From Wolfiporia cocos (taxonomy: Eukaryota; Basidiomycota; Agaricomycetes; Polyporales; Phaeolaceae), in NCBI GenBank assembly GCA_029448655.1, contig JACCLO010000002.1:2728001-2792000 (forward strand): DNA of 64,000 nt. Reading direction: 5' to 3'. Shown here piece after piece: positions 10,521 through 22,456 of the stretch. A program made the position numbers and the translations under genes. The notes below the pieces were generated by a model that was not told the DNA's origin, made no database searches, and saw only the letters and a list, made by a program, of their open reading frames with translations. The stretch's first letter is position 1, and the number at the start of each line of letters is the position of its first letter.

Positions 10521-11855
10521 ATGGCTGATGCGAAGAAGGTCAAGACTCCCAAGGAGTTTGCGGGTCTGTATCTCTGGCACCCCACAACCACCAGCGTATC
10601 AAGCTGTCGTGTGCGGTCTACTGACCTGGCATCTCCCTGTAGTGGACTTCTTGATGGGTGGTGTGTCCGCTGTACGTAACAATTTGAAGATGATTTTGCT
10701 GGTCGATCTCAATATATGTCGTCTTTAGGCTGTCGCTAAGACTTCAGCTGCACCCATCGAGCGTATCAAGCTCCTCGTCCAGAACCAAGATGAGATGGTA
10801 GGCAATGTCCGGGCCTCGCGTGCATCCGCAGGAATCTAACACGAGCGATGCGTGAAGATCAAGCAGGGCCGTCTGGCGACCCCCTACAAGGGTGTCGTTG
10901 ACTGTTTCGCCCGCACGTACCGTGACGAGGGCCTCGTTTCCCTCTGGAGGGGTAACACTGCCAACGTCATCCGGTACTTCCCCACGCAGGCGCTGAACTT
11001 CGCGTTCAGTAGGTCCCGTGCCGGCTCAGGTATTTGTGCCATCTGACAGTGAGACCAGAGGACTACTTCAAGTCCCTGTTCGGTGTTAAGAAGGCTGAGG
11101 GTTACTGGAAGTGGTTTGCCGGCAACGTCGCATCTGGTGGAGCTGCTGGTGCCTCGTCGCTGCTCTTCGTCTACTCGCTTGACTACGCTCGTACCCGTCT
11201 CGCTAACGATGCCAAGTCGGCCAAGGGTGGAGGACAGCGTCAGTTTAACGGTCTCGTCGACGTCTACAGGAAGACTCTCGCCTCTGACGGTATTGCCGGT
11301 CTCTACCGTGGCTTTGTCCCCTCTGTCGTCGGTATCATCGTCTACCGTGGTCTCTACTTCGGTGTCTACGACTCGCTCAGTACGTTTCCTTCTGTGTATG
11401 GATATCCACTTTTTGACATTTCGCAGAGCCCGTTGTCCTTGTCGGTGCTCTCGAGGGCTCCTTCTTTGCGTCTTTCATGCTCGGCTGGGGTGTTACCATC
11501 GGTGCTGGTCTTGCTTCATACCCTCTGGACACTATCCGGTATGTAATTTGCAAACATTCCCTTCACCATATGTCTCACGCTATATTCAGTCGTCGTATGA
11601 TGATGACCTCTGGATCTGCCGTTCACTACAAGTCTATGTTCGACGCTGGCTCTCAGATCATCGCGAAGGAAGGTTCGAAGTCCCTCTTCAAGGGTGCTGG
11701 TGCCAACATCCTCCGTGGCGTCGCTGGTGCTGGTGTGCTGTCCCTCTACGACAAGCTCCAGCAGGTCCTCTTCGGCAAGGTCTACTCCGGTGGTACGTGG
11801 AGTTAACTCGACGATTTCCAAGTGTTTCTCACTTTGTTTCACAGGATCTGGCTAA
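10521..11855 (+). CDS. AAC: Mitochondrial ADP/ATP carrier
   Basis: Eight exons: 10521-10563, 10643-10671, 10729-10797, 10858-11008, 11059-11379, 11427-11538, 11590-11792 and 11845-11855. Sum 939 nt (312 aa), the usual length. Three tandem mitochondrial-carrier repeats carry the PxDxxR-type signatures: [20 protein letters not shown] and PLDTIRRRMMM. The RRRMMM sequence is the nucleotide-carrier diagnostic. The protein exchanges cytosolic ADP for matrix ATP across the inner membrane. Codon use looks strongly biased to C-ending codons (GTC, CTC, TAC), matching an abundant protein. The last exon codes for only three residues and the stop. Confidence 0.96.
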
Positions 11856-12096
11856 ACGAAAGTTATTCAATGTCTAAGTTACCTAGTTTTGTTGTTGCTA
11901 TCGCGTACAGGATCTTGCACAATAGATTCGTTGGCTATAGACTGTCCTTCGCGAATGCTACTAGTTGAATATTCGACCAGTGAAATACCGAAGGTGAAGG
12001 TGACTGCAGAACTCGGTCACGTGCCGGTAATTACACGCGTCGATTTCGCGCAGGCCTTGCTCGTTCGTTCTCTCTTGTACGCTTGTTAGCTGTCCG

Positions 12097-14627
12097 ATGC
12101 TATGGTTCACGAGATTGACGAGGTCCTTGAGATTGTCCGGTAAACCTCTGCGATGGTACAGCACATCCTCAGAAGAACCTCTAGTGCTTCGTCCTTACCA
12201 GATCTCTTGTGTGGAAGCTTGTCTCGATGCGCTGGAATCTGGTACCAGTCGCATTGGCGTATCTCTTCCGACTGGCTCTGGAAAGACGACTGTGTTCATG
12301 ACACTACTCTCTAGAATACAGCCGCCGGCTGCTACGCCGCAAGCCAAGCGTTCTTTAGTCATTGTCAATAGTATCGAGCTGGCTAGACAGGCCGCAGCGA
12401 GTGCAACGCGCTTAAGTCCGGGATGGAGAGTCGAGATCGAGCAAGGGGCCAAACATCATGCCTCTGGAACAGCTGACGTGTTTGTATCTCCTCTTTCTTC
12501 CGCTTCGTCTATTGTTGCTCATCGTCGTTGGCCGTGACGACCATTCCGGCATTTTCGTAGCACGATTGCGACATATCAGACCTTGCTACAGTCCAATCGG
12601 CTGGCCAAATTCAAAGCAAAAGGCATGAAGGCTATTATTGTGGACGAGGCTCACCACGCTGCAGCTCCTTCGTGAGTTTCACCGGGTTGTAAGGTGATCG
12701 AATACTTATATTCTGCAGGTACCGCCATATTTTGTCACATTTTCATACCGATATCAAAAGTCCTGAGAAGGATTTTGCTCCTCCGGTACTCCTGCATAAC
12801 GTTCCAATTCTCGGATTCTCAGCTACCTTTGGTCGGCATGACGGGCTCGCTCTAGGATCTGTCTTTGAGCAGATTGTGTATCACCGAGACTTCCTTGAAA
12901 TGATCAGTGATCAATGGTACACCTATCCTTACAGCTTATAACTAGCTGATAAGCTATTTTGCAAAAACAGGCTGTGCCACGTTCGCTTTACTTCGGTCCG
13001 AGCAGACATCGACATGAGCAATATTCGTGTCAGTGCACAAACGGGCGATTTCCAGGCCCAAAGCCTCGCTCATGTCATAAACACGCCGACGCTGAATAGC
13101 CTCGTTGTGCAAACTTGGCTGGACAGAGCAGCTGAACGTAGATCTACCCTCGTGTTCTGCGTGAACCTCGCGCATGTACGGGATCTGACACAGGCGTTTC
13201 GGGATGTCGGCGTGGATGCTCGATATATATACTCAGGGACGCCTCCACTGGAACGCAGAGCTCTCGTGGAACAATTCAAAGCAGGGGGATTTCCGGTGCT
13301 TGTAAATTGCGGTGAGTGACGAGCTCAATTGAACACATTCAACGGTGCAAGTGGCTGAACGCCTTTCCATAGCTGTACTCACAGAAGGTGCCGATATACC
13401 GAACATTGACTGCGTGATAATCGCGAGACCAACGCGCTCGCGAAACGTGTTCTCACAGATGGTACGCCTGTGTTGTTAACCAGCATCACGAGCAATAGTA
13501 ACTGTGCTTTGTCATATTAGATTGGTCGTGGAATGCGACTCTCGCCAGAGACGGGGAAAACGGATTGTCGGATCATTGATTTCGTGGACTCCACAAATAG
13601 TGTGTCTGGTATTGTCTCAACGCCCACACTGTTTGGTCTGGACCCAAACACATTGATCGACGGTGACTGTGCTGTGATACATCTTGTAGCGAAATACTAA
13701 CGACAGCTGTATCGTTGCAGATGAAACTACTGAATCATTGGAGGAGCTTGCGGCGAAGAAACAATTGAACTTCAACAATTCGCCCAAATCTCCTGACCCT
13801 ATCGCAGAACCTAAATCAGTGACGTATATCGACTACGATGATCCCTTCGAGCTGGCCGAAGAGGCGTCGGGAGCACCTCACATTCGGAAGTTCAGCCCTC
13901 ATGCGTGGGTGGGCTGTGGAGAGGATGTCTATGTTCTTGAGCTGCTGGGCAAAGGATTCATCCGCGTTGAGCGCGATGGGTCAAAGAACGGTCGGTACAG
14001 TCATATTATAATCAAGTCTTCGACTGAACCTGTTTGCAGATTCGAAGGAGCACTTCACCGCTCGCTATACGCCAGCGACATTGCCAATGGCTACCGCTAT
14101 GACTCTCAAGATTTCCCCTTTCCAGAAAAGCCGAAAGATCCTGGAGGCCACCTCGCTGATCGAAGCGATCCGAGGTTGTGATACCTACGCAAAAAAGGTA
14201 GTACCGGCACCACAAAGTATGGGGTGCGTCACGATGCACACAGGTAGTGCAGAGCAGAGAGGATGACCGCAAATATACAGGTTGCGATACACAGCAAGAT
14301 GGCGCCAGCAGCCCGCTTCAGAAAGCCAGAGAGCCTTCGTTGCCAATCGCTGGCGCACGCGCACGGTAATGCTCGGAAACACTGGGGAAACCGAGGAAAG
14401 ACTAGCGAAACTCACGAAAGGTGAAGCGGCAAATATCATAACTAGGCTCAAACACGGCGCCCAAGTAAGACTGTCCAGTAAGGCTGTCTCAGGATACCTT
14501 GCTCATTCTGTTTCAGAAACGGTATGAGAAGAAGAGCAAACAACAGCAAACGGCATCTCAGGCACGGACCAAAGAGGAGATGCGCAAAGCAAGGGAGCAT
14601 GTGAAAGTTGGCCCATTGCCGGCATAA
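12097..14627 (+). CDS. IRC3-like mitochondrial DEAD/DEAH-box helicase
   Basis: A multi-exon gene. The first exon starts at 12097 with a basic, hydroxylated leader ([16 protein letters not shown], then WYSTSSEE) that looks like a mitochondrial presequence. Superfamily 2 motifs are clear: LRPYQISCV; Walker A in [22 protein letters not shown]; a C-terminal helicase lobe with [11 protein letters not shown]; and [11 protein letters not shown] (motif VI). The end is a conserved helical C-terminus ([18 protein letters not shown]). Yeast Irc3 is a branch-migrating helicase for mtDNA maintenance; assignment to that exact orthologue is inferred from the DEAH form, presequence and C-terminal extension. 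The second exon joins with [13 protein letters not shown] across 12480-12561. Confidence 0.8.
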
Positions 14628-14671
14628 TTGCTTCAGCATAACTTGCACACACGACATTCTTCCCAAGATAC

Positions 14672-17600
14672 CTATACTGTGTACATTGTGGAGAGATTCG
14701 GCGACACCGCCAGTCTGCTTTGCAGTGTGAGTACCGCCGCCTGCTGTGCTCGCCCGATTGCATCGTCTAACAAGACTGGGTTGTCGAAGGTACTCGGGTT
14801 TTGAAGGAGGCTAGCAAGCATCGACCCTACTAGGGAGTCTCCTGCGCCGGTCACGTTCAAAATCTTCTCCGCTGTCATGTGGTAAGCGGAGAAGTGCTTC
14901 AAGACTGTGGCGCCTGTGTCCTGCCTTCCTCGCGCAACGACATATCGGCCATGCACGTTGCTCCGTTCCTGCATCCAAGGCGACACCTGCGCGTTTCTGC
15001 TGAGCACGCGGAAGACAGTGATGATGCCGCGGTCGCCACATTTGATGACGAGATGGTGGAAGAATGGCAGCAGATGTATGGCCATTTGGGCGACGCCATC
15101 GTGTAGGAGGAATGATAGCGTGCCCTTGGATTGATCGGAGTCGCATACATTTCGTCTTGCGAGTTGTTCTAGGTCCATGCGGAATTCGGACCCCAGTGCC
15201 ATTTCGTCGATAACTTGCCACCAATGCTTGTGCGTTGTGAGCTCTTCAGCAACAGCCTCTTGGTACATCTGCGTCAGTTCTAGAATGTTTGGTGCGGCAT
15301 ACGCTATCGGTGCGATAGGTTTCTCTGATTTGCCCATGGCCGCACCGATGGCTGGAAAAATGGCCGTAGACTTGGGCACCGACGTCGGCTCACTGTCACG
15401 AATGGGAGGGAGGTCAGAACCACGACGGCAGTCTTGAAACATTAGAACTGACTAGAAGACTGGGAAAGCTGTCAGCATTGCAGTGCAAAAGTGGTAAGTT
15501 GAGCGGCACTTCACCAGCTTGATTCCGCTCGTTACAACGCATGACGAGTTTGGTCAGGATCTCGGGCGATAGATTCCCATCTAGAGCAACAAGAGACGCC
15601 TCATGCTGCTCTAATGCACCCAACGCCTGTGGTACTATTGAGTCAGAATACGGCTATATAGAGATAAGGGACTACCATCTTCTCGTCTAGGGAATGTATG
15701 ATATCCATATCCGCGACCCCGGAACCAAGATTGCCTGCGCTGTCCAAAACCATATTGCATATTGCCGACCTTGCCGAGTCGAGAGGAATGAGTCCGTCAG
15801 TCCGCATGCCCATGCGTTTCGTCTCGTCGACTAGCAGGCGGCCGAAGGAGTCCTGCCCAACAGGGGACACCAGGAGTGTCTGGCTCGCCCCGGCTTCTGA
15901 CTGCGACGAGAGTATACGGTGCGCGGCTTCCGCTACATTCCGCGCCACACCCCCCAAAGTCATAGAGACACTGCCGGGTACGGTCGTATGTGCGCCCGAA
16001 GATGGGTCAACGTTGCTAGCTGCTTGCGCGGTGATGTCGACAGCAGCCGAGCCGAAGACGAGGAGCTTTGCAGGCGGCTGCGGTACATGAGATTCAGATG
16101 GTCACAGCGCAGTCTAGGCAAGGCGTGCATACCAAATCCGATGATTCGGTTGCGTCATCCGTGTAACTGGCCATAGAGCTTTCCTTGGATTGCAGGGTGA
16201 GAGCCGGCTGAGCTCGAACGCGTGATGTCTAAGGAACCCCTCGCATTGATTCGAAGATCTAGTGATTATTACATCAGGTTTCACACCTCCAATAAACAAT
16301 TTTCGCCCCCTGCGGCCAGCTTCGCATAAGCCATCGCAATCTGTCCGCCTATCAATACTCCGAATCAGTCTGTATGCATGGCGTCGAACTGCTCGGATGA
16401 TATACTCACCAACATGTGCCGTATTCTCGATAAGCGCGACGTCTGCCTCTCATCAGTCGGTGGCTTAAGACGTACGACAGCTACTGAGAACTCACTGCTC
16501 GTAAGAGATTTGCCCGCTGTCAGTTCGCCGACGCGTTTCAGTAGCCATGGAGTCGCTTCCTTGCCTGTCCTGCTAATGCCATTTTCTTCCGCTTCCCGCA
16601 CTGCCTGTTCGACCGATTCCTGTAGCTTTTCTCCAGTCGCCTGGTATTGCTCGGGGATAGGGACGCCGAATAGCACGCCGTTGCTCATGTTCAGTTGTTG
16701 TTGATGATCTAGCTCGTCTACGTCAGAAGTAGAAGACGCATATATGCACTGATTTGAGCATACAGAGGATGTGTGCGGCGGTAACTGGGTCGTCAACTCG
16801 CCATGGGCTCTTCAGACATGTCAGGATGGGATGATCTGATGTCAAAAGAATGATGATACCTTGAATCCGCTCCTTCCGCTGTAAAAAGCCGGAAAGTCGT
16901 CGGTTTGAGCGTACGATACCACAGGCACGCCGAGGGTTTCCTAGAGTACGACTGTCGGAGCGAGGCCAAATTCGACGAGTAAAGAGAATACCAAACACTC
17001 TAAAGTCCTGGCTGAGAATCAGCGCCGTCTGAATCTGAATCGTTCAGTCGGCAACACCCTCACCTCCCAATGTCCAGGATGGACTTGACTCCAGCCGATA
17101 CCAGGCCAACAGGACAGCGCGTTAGTTCATGCAAGTCGGCGGACACATCCATTGCTGTTCAAATAGTGAAAATCAGCCGACCGGCTTGGTGTATGACTTG
17201 ATGAAGTCGCACTGGACTCCCCGCCCCGGTGCACGCCGCCCAAGCTGCGTTGGCATTTATGTTGTCAAATGAATGAGAAGGATGAACTTTGAATTCCAAC
17301 AGACCCTCCAGTCGCAAAGACCTGAAGGCCCACGTTCAGCGGATGCGCATCTTGATTGAGATTGGACACATACCTTGATTCCTGCCAGAGCAGCGAATAT
17401 AAGGGTTGCACTACACGTCGTGCCCTAGGTGAAAAACCGCCGTTGTTAGTTACTGTGTATCCTGCCGGAACTTATACGCTCAACTCCATCTCTTTTGAGA
17501 GCAATGGAAGGGCCAATATCCCTGCGAGAAACTTTCACCACCGAAGGGTTCTTCCCGACATCGGCGAGATACTCGAGCTCGCTTGGTTCGAGTCCAATCT

Positions 17601-17901
17601 TGACGCGACCACCAAGGACTCCGATCGTAGCTGGGATAGCTCCAGTGCTACGGACGATATTCTCCACTGACCGGGCGGTCTTCAGGTTAACGGGATGTGG
17701 CATTCCATGGGTGACTATCGTAGTCTCCAGTGCCACAACGGCCTTCTTGTGCTCCAGAGCATCCTGGACTTCAGGATGTATGTCGATGGGTCCCTTGCTG
17801 CGCAGGGAATCATGTAAGGATGTCGCGAATTTCCTGCGCAACTTTGCGGCAGCATGGTGGGCTGCCGCGAGAGTCCGGCGAGGTGCTCGTAGTGTCAACA
17901 T
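14672..17901 (-). CDS. Bifunctional pseudouridine-5'-phosphate glycosidase / pseudouridine kinase fusion (PsuG-PfkB)
   Basis: A minus-strand multi-exon gene. The N-terminal half is a PsuG/IndA glycosidase: VVALETTIVTHGMPHP, a TIGVLGGRVKIGL segment, GTTCSATLIFAA, ATGG then LGGVHRGGE, MDVSADLHELTRCPVGLVSAG, and SNGVLFGVPIPE. The C-terminal half is a PfkB carbohydrate kinase, with a GGVARNVAEAAHRI substrate motif and NVTGAGDSLVGSML, the GAGD catalytic signature. PfkB kinases phosphorylate pseudouridine and PsuG splits the product into uracil and ribose 5-phosphate, so one polypeptide would do the whole pathway. The first residues (MLTLRAPRRTLAAAHH, KLRRKFATS) resemble a mitochondrial presequence. 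The 3' end converges on the helicase gene with only about 44 bases between stops. Confidence 0.85.
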
Positions 17902-18103
17902 CCCATCAACGACGCATTGACTGCGTTCCCGGATGCGTTGCGCAGTGCGCGGAGGAAATGAACTAATCTTAGGACAAAGATTTAGATGGAAGCAGATTGG
18001 ACGATGAAGCGCTTCGGACAGATGTCAATGCACCAGACAAAATGACGCGAGACTGGAGAATAACGGCATCTTGTAGTCAAAGCAATCTCACTTTGCTGCC
18101 CTC

Positions 18104-18681
18104 ATGTCGAGCCCATGGCCCTCTGCATCGACCGACACTGCGTCCCAAATCCCAGAGGGTGTATGCGTCCTCACTCACGACGCGCTGCTCGTCGATGACA
18201 TTATCAAGTCGGTCGGGGACGATCGCGCGGGCGCGACCGCCGTCTTCATCGGCACGACGCGAAACTACTTCAAAGGTAACACCATATCCCGAACAGCTGC
18301 CCAACAGTCTCACAATCACTGGGCGGAAAAGGCAAGGTTGTGACACGTCTAGACTACCAAGCATACAGCAAGCTCGCCATCAAGACAATGGTGGACATCA
18401 TACGCTCTGCGCATGCAGCACACTCACGTTCCGCACACCATCCTGAGGGCCAGAGCGCGTCCTCGCTCATCCGGTCGGCGGTGTACCACCGGCTGGGGAC
18501 AGTACCGGTGGGCGAGCCGTCGATCGTCATCGCGGTGTCATCTCCGCATAGGAAAGAGGCCTTCCTGGCGTGCGAGTACATCTTGGAGGAGGTCAAGGCG
18601 AAGGCACAGATATGGAAGAGGGAGTTCTACGAGGGCGAGCGGGAGGAAGATGCGGAGTGGAAAGCGAATGTCAGCACTTAA
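18104..18681 (+). CDS. MOCS2B: Molybdopterin synthase catalytic (large) subunit, MOCS2B/MoaE family
   Basis: Two exons, 18104-18275 and 18332-18681 (173 aa). The chain runs GATAVFIGTTRNYFKG, then KVVTRLDYQAYSKLAIKTM, then HRLGTVPVGEPSIVIAV and SSPHRKEAFLACEYILEEVK. It ends with a lysine-bearing IWKREFYEG, the MoaE active-site end. With a thiocarboxylated MOCS2A partner it inserts both sulfurs into precursor Z in molybdenum-cofactor synthesis in the cytosol. The length fits the family. The gene is divergent from the PsuG-PfkB fusion (202-base gap), which presumably holds both promoters. Confidence 0.93.
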
Positions 18682-18794
18682 TGTGGGTGTGTTGCGGGGG
18701 GAAGAGTTGTGCCACTAGTGTCCGAATAGTCGCGAGGCATAGTGTTGGGCAACAGTCGTGGCGCATTGTATGTCAGATGGTCTCTGCGCCGATG

Positions 18795-20111
18795 TCAGTC
18801 AACCTTCCATTTCTTCGTGACACTGTCGTCGTCGTCGCCGCTGACCATCAGCTCTACCGACCAAATCGCCAACGTAAGGAAGATGCTTGTCCATCGCCAC
18901 CAAACCTGGGAAGAGTGATCCAATACTATAACAGATATGAGCGGCACATTCGTGCATCACCCAGTATACGATCTGCACGTACAGAGTAGATTCGAGTAAA
19001 CTGCGACGAAAATTGCTTGCCGATAAGTCAATAAAATATAGGTCAACCTCGATGTCTGAACATTGCTTCAGTTCCAGTCCAAGTGTGTGGCTCTGGATAA
19101 CTCACCGGTCGGCCATCCCAGCTATCGTCCACTCCCGACTCGTCTTCCCAGCTATCCGCACCTATGGTCGGCAAAATCTGAGACGCAAAGTGCAGCACGA
19201 CAAGCCGATATAGTAGCGCAAATAGCACGGGCTTTGGGAGTGTGTTTGTCACGAAATTGATCAACGTCTGCAGATGCGGCACGATGTTTGATAGTAGCGG
19301 CGCACTGCGTGCACCACTCAGCGCGCCATAAGCGGATCAATCAGAAAGAGACACTAACTATGAGGAGGAAGGGTCAGAGAATGAACTCTGGTCGAAGCCG
19401 CACTGCCAGACGTTATACGCGACGAATAGTGCCAGCCCAGACGACTCGACCACGTTCGTGCGCCGCAGCACGAAGCCGATGAGAGTCAGGAAGATGAAGG
19501 TGGTCAACGCCACCCCGAGTAGAGTAGACTCAAGAGGCGATGTGGCCGCTGCCGGATACGCCTTCACCAATGTCAGTCTTCGCAAACCGCAAGCGCAGGA
19601 AGGGAAGACGCACCACGACGATCCACCATGCCGAAGTCACATACGCCGCCGCTGCCGCAACCAGGAGCCCAAACTGATAGACTTCCCCTTCCGAGACGAG
19701 CTCCCTCCCGAGCTGGCCGAGCTTCTGCGCGATGAGCAGGCTGCTGAGGCCCTCGAGCGCGATGATGGCCGGGCTGGACCAGCGCAGGAGCTTCCCCCAC
19801 AAGTAGGCCGCCGTCGCAAGCGCTGGGTGCACGCGCTGAGCGAAGAGATTGAAGCACACGAGGAGGAGGAACGGATGCATCGGCACTTGGAGGAGCGAGA
19901 GTGCGGGCGTGCCCCAGAGGAGGACGAGCGTGCCATGCACGAGCGCGTGTGCGGTGAGCAGCAGCGAGAGAGTGAGGAACGCGGGCGTCGAGAGCGTCGA
20001 GAGCGTGAGCGGGAGGAAGACGAGGATCTGGGTGACGGTGGAGAGCCTGGCGTGCGCGCGCAGGTTGGGCTGCGTGTGCGGGCAAGCGAAGAGAATGGCT
20101 CACCTCGCCAT
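18795..20111 (-). CDS. ICE2-like polytopic ER membrane protein
   Basis: Minus-strand multi-exon gene. The start ATG at 20111 gives MAR joined across an intron to LSTVTQILVFLPLTLSTLST. Many hydrophobic segments follow: AFLTLSLLLTAHALVHGTLV, MHPFLLLVCFNLF, GLLVAAAAAYVTSAWWIVV, LGVALTTFIFLTLIGFVL, VLFALLYRLVVLHFA and more. The tail ends in SGDDDDSVTKKWKVD, with a cytosolic acidic-basic character. The overall layout, about eight to ten spans with a large C-terminal part, fits the fungal ICE2 family, which shapes cortical ER and links to lipid metabolism in yeast. Assignment is from overall pattern, not from a catalytic motif, so an unrelated fungal polytopic protein remains possible. Confidence 0.55.
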
Positions 20112-20515
20112 GTTTGCGACTGCACTCCATAGTAGTCGATGCCCTGTGATTCCCATTTTATTGTCTGCTCTCTGAGGTCGTCCGGCAGGAGGTCTGCGAG
20201 GCTTAGGGAAGTGTTCAGGCCTCCGAGCCACAGAGGTCCCGTCCAAGCATACGGATGTTCGTGCCAAGCAGGGCGCGTGCCTGCAAGCATGTGCACCGCG
20301 CGTGGCTCAGAATTATATGTTGCGCTACGAGTGGCGAATGTGGCAGAACATGCTGGCGAGGTGATGTATTAACGGTGCAAAATGTAGGCTACCAACTACT
20401 GTTACAAGAAGCAATCCGCACGCGTTCAAGATACGCAAGATGGTGTGAACAACAAAGCGGCGCAAACCGTAAGTTTGCGAAGAGTGGCCATGGGGCAAGA
20501 AGCTTCAGCTTCTAT
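20112..20515. other. Intergenic, upstream of ICE2-like gene
   Basis: About 400 bases between the stop of the DUG3 gene and the start of the ICE2-like gene, both minus strand. A longer minus-strand frame beginning at 20296 runs into the ICE2-like gene in the wrong frame and shows no domain. I read the gap as promoter plus 3' UTR. Confidence 0.4.
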
Positions 20516-22092
20516 TCAGATCACAAGGATAGGTAGACCTTCGGTGACCTCAGCTGGCCGCAGCGATACGTCCCGGCGCGGGCTTAAGAAGCCCTTGGAC
20601 GCGGCAAAGTCAGTGCCGCGGTTGAGAGCCGCAGGGTCTGAAGGCGGCACGTAGTACTTGTCCACAATCGGGAATTGCAATAAGTTCATCTTAGGTGTAA
20701 TCACCACCATATGATTGGTCTTGATCTCCATCCAGTCCGCTACGCGTGTTTGTCAACACATTGCGAAATCGTCTAGTCTGCGGAGTCCATACCTTTCTCG
20801 AATGTCAAAGGCTCGCTAGCGACCTGGTAGGACGATAAGCGCGAGTAACTCTCGAATTATCAGTAGCAATGCAGCAGACCATGATGATATTCTCGCGTTT
20901 GTCCATCTTCGACATCTTGTAATGGCCACCTTCAGCGTATTCGCTGAAAGCCGTGCCTGACGAGAACCACTGCAGTGGACTCAGTAATGGTCCAGGTCAG
21001 TCAGTCAGAACCAACGTACCAGTGAAGCAGCTTCTTCACGTCGCGATGAGATATATCGTGTCGCTACAACACTCTCACCGTCCGTGACACAGAAGTTCAT
21101 CAGACTTGGCTGAATAGCACAGTGTAAGAGACAGTAGTGTTCACACGTTCAGAATACGTGCTCTCACCTCTGTGATGTGTTCTGCTTCCGTCATGGCATT
21201 GATATGAGCTATTGTCTCCATCATTGCTTGGCGCAAGATCTGCGGAGAGAACGTCTTTGCGTGTGGATCCGGGAGCTAGCCCAATATCAAGCTCTCTCCA
21301 TGAAAATGAGCCAGGTTACTGACTAACCTTCGACAGAAAGAGTGCAAATGCCCATTGTGAGTCTGACGTTCATGCGAAATGCATCAGATTGCAAACATCA
21401 GGAGCAGCACCAACATATCTCACCTGTGTTGCCAGCCACGAAGTTGAACAGCTCATCGGACAAGAACGACTGAAGCCTCCTCTTGATCTTGGGGAATTCA
21501 GCAATACCACCGTTATGCATGAACTAGCCGAGCAACTCGGTTCAGTAGCTTTCGGGAGGCAAAGTGCAAGGAATCATACCATGAGCTTCCCGAAGGACCA
21601 TGGGTGGCAATTGTCCAGGCTAAGGGAGCCTGCCGTTGTCGCGCGAACATGAGCGCTTTAAATGTGTTATTCATCTAGGATGCGAACATAGGGGTAGGTC
21701 AACTCACAACACAAGAGGCGACTTGGTCTTCTCCGCCAATCTGACGAGGTTTACGTTGTTCCAAGCCTATGTGGCATGAGTCACGTTCCTATATACGCCT
21801 ACATGCAGACTCACCGGCGTAACAGAAGTGAAGATGCAGGGCTGACTGCCCAGCTCCTCATCGTAAACCGAGTCATACCAGCCTACCCGCCGTCGCTGAT
21901 GAGATGTGGCTGCCGCAGTCACTGAATCGAGCTACACATACCGACGCCAAAGCCATCGCCATTGATAGGCCGTCGATGGTCCACCCTCAACCGCGAGTCG
22001 AACGCTTGGTTGATGATGGAGTGACAGGGCCGAGTCAGTAGATGCGACAACTGTACCGGAGAGGTCCCCTTGTAAATCACGAAGCGACACAT
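20516..22092 (-). CDS. DUG3: Glutamine-amidotransferase-type glutathione-degradation protein DUG3
   Basis: Minus-strand multi-exon gene. It begins MCRFVIYKGTSPVQLSHLL, where Cys2 becomes the N-terminal nucleophile of class-II (Ntn) amidotransferases after Met removal. Further family landmarks are NGDGFGVGWYD, FAHVRATTAGSLSLDNCHPW, FMHNGGIAEF, and SDELFNFVAGNTDSQWAFAL. The C-terminal part contains VVCSEPLTFEKADWMEIKTN and NHMVVITPKMNL. In yeast Dug3 works with Dug1 and Dug2 to cleave glutathione in the cytosol. All catalytic landmarks of the Ntn fold are present. It lies in tandem with the downstream ICE2-like gene. Confidence 0.85.
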
Positions 22093-22456
22093 CCTAGTCG
22101 GTCGTGGGTTTCAACAGAGAGCAGGAGCTGATGGTGATCAGGGAAAACAAGCGAGTGTGCGGCCGCGATTAGCAAAAAGCAATATATACGGGACTCGGAG
22201 GCAGAGGCAGCTGGCCGAGTATATGAAGAGCATTTCGACATTGTGGCGACATGTCCCGAGCTCGCCTGCCACTGGTCCGAGCATCGGGCGCCACATTCGC
22301 TCGGCGAACCACGGCCAGGGATCCAATCTCATCGAATAGTTGGTTCCAAGAACGTTGCATGCAGTATTATAGCCTCCTAAACAGCCCTAAATCATCCACA
22401 TACACATACACTATAGTACAGCTGCTTTTTCGTTGCCAGTATCTGTGGCTTATGCT
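22093..22456. other. Intergenic between DUG3 and phosphoacetylglucosamine mutase
   Basis: A 364-base gap, read as the promoter of DUG3 (minus) and the 3' UTR of the mutase. Short frames on both strands show no domain. Confidence 0.4.

Noticed and set aside
19573..20296. Minus-strand frames of 185 and 219 codons overlapping the ICE2-like gene
   Set aside because: Arg/Ala/Ser-rich shadow frames of the hydrophobic true frame, caused by high GC.
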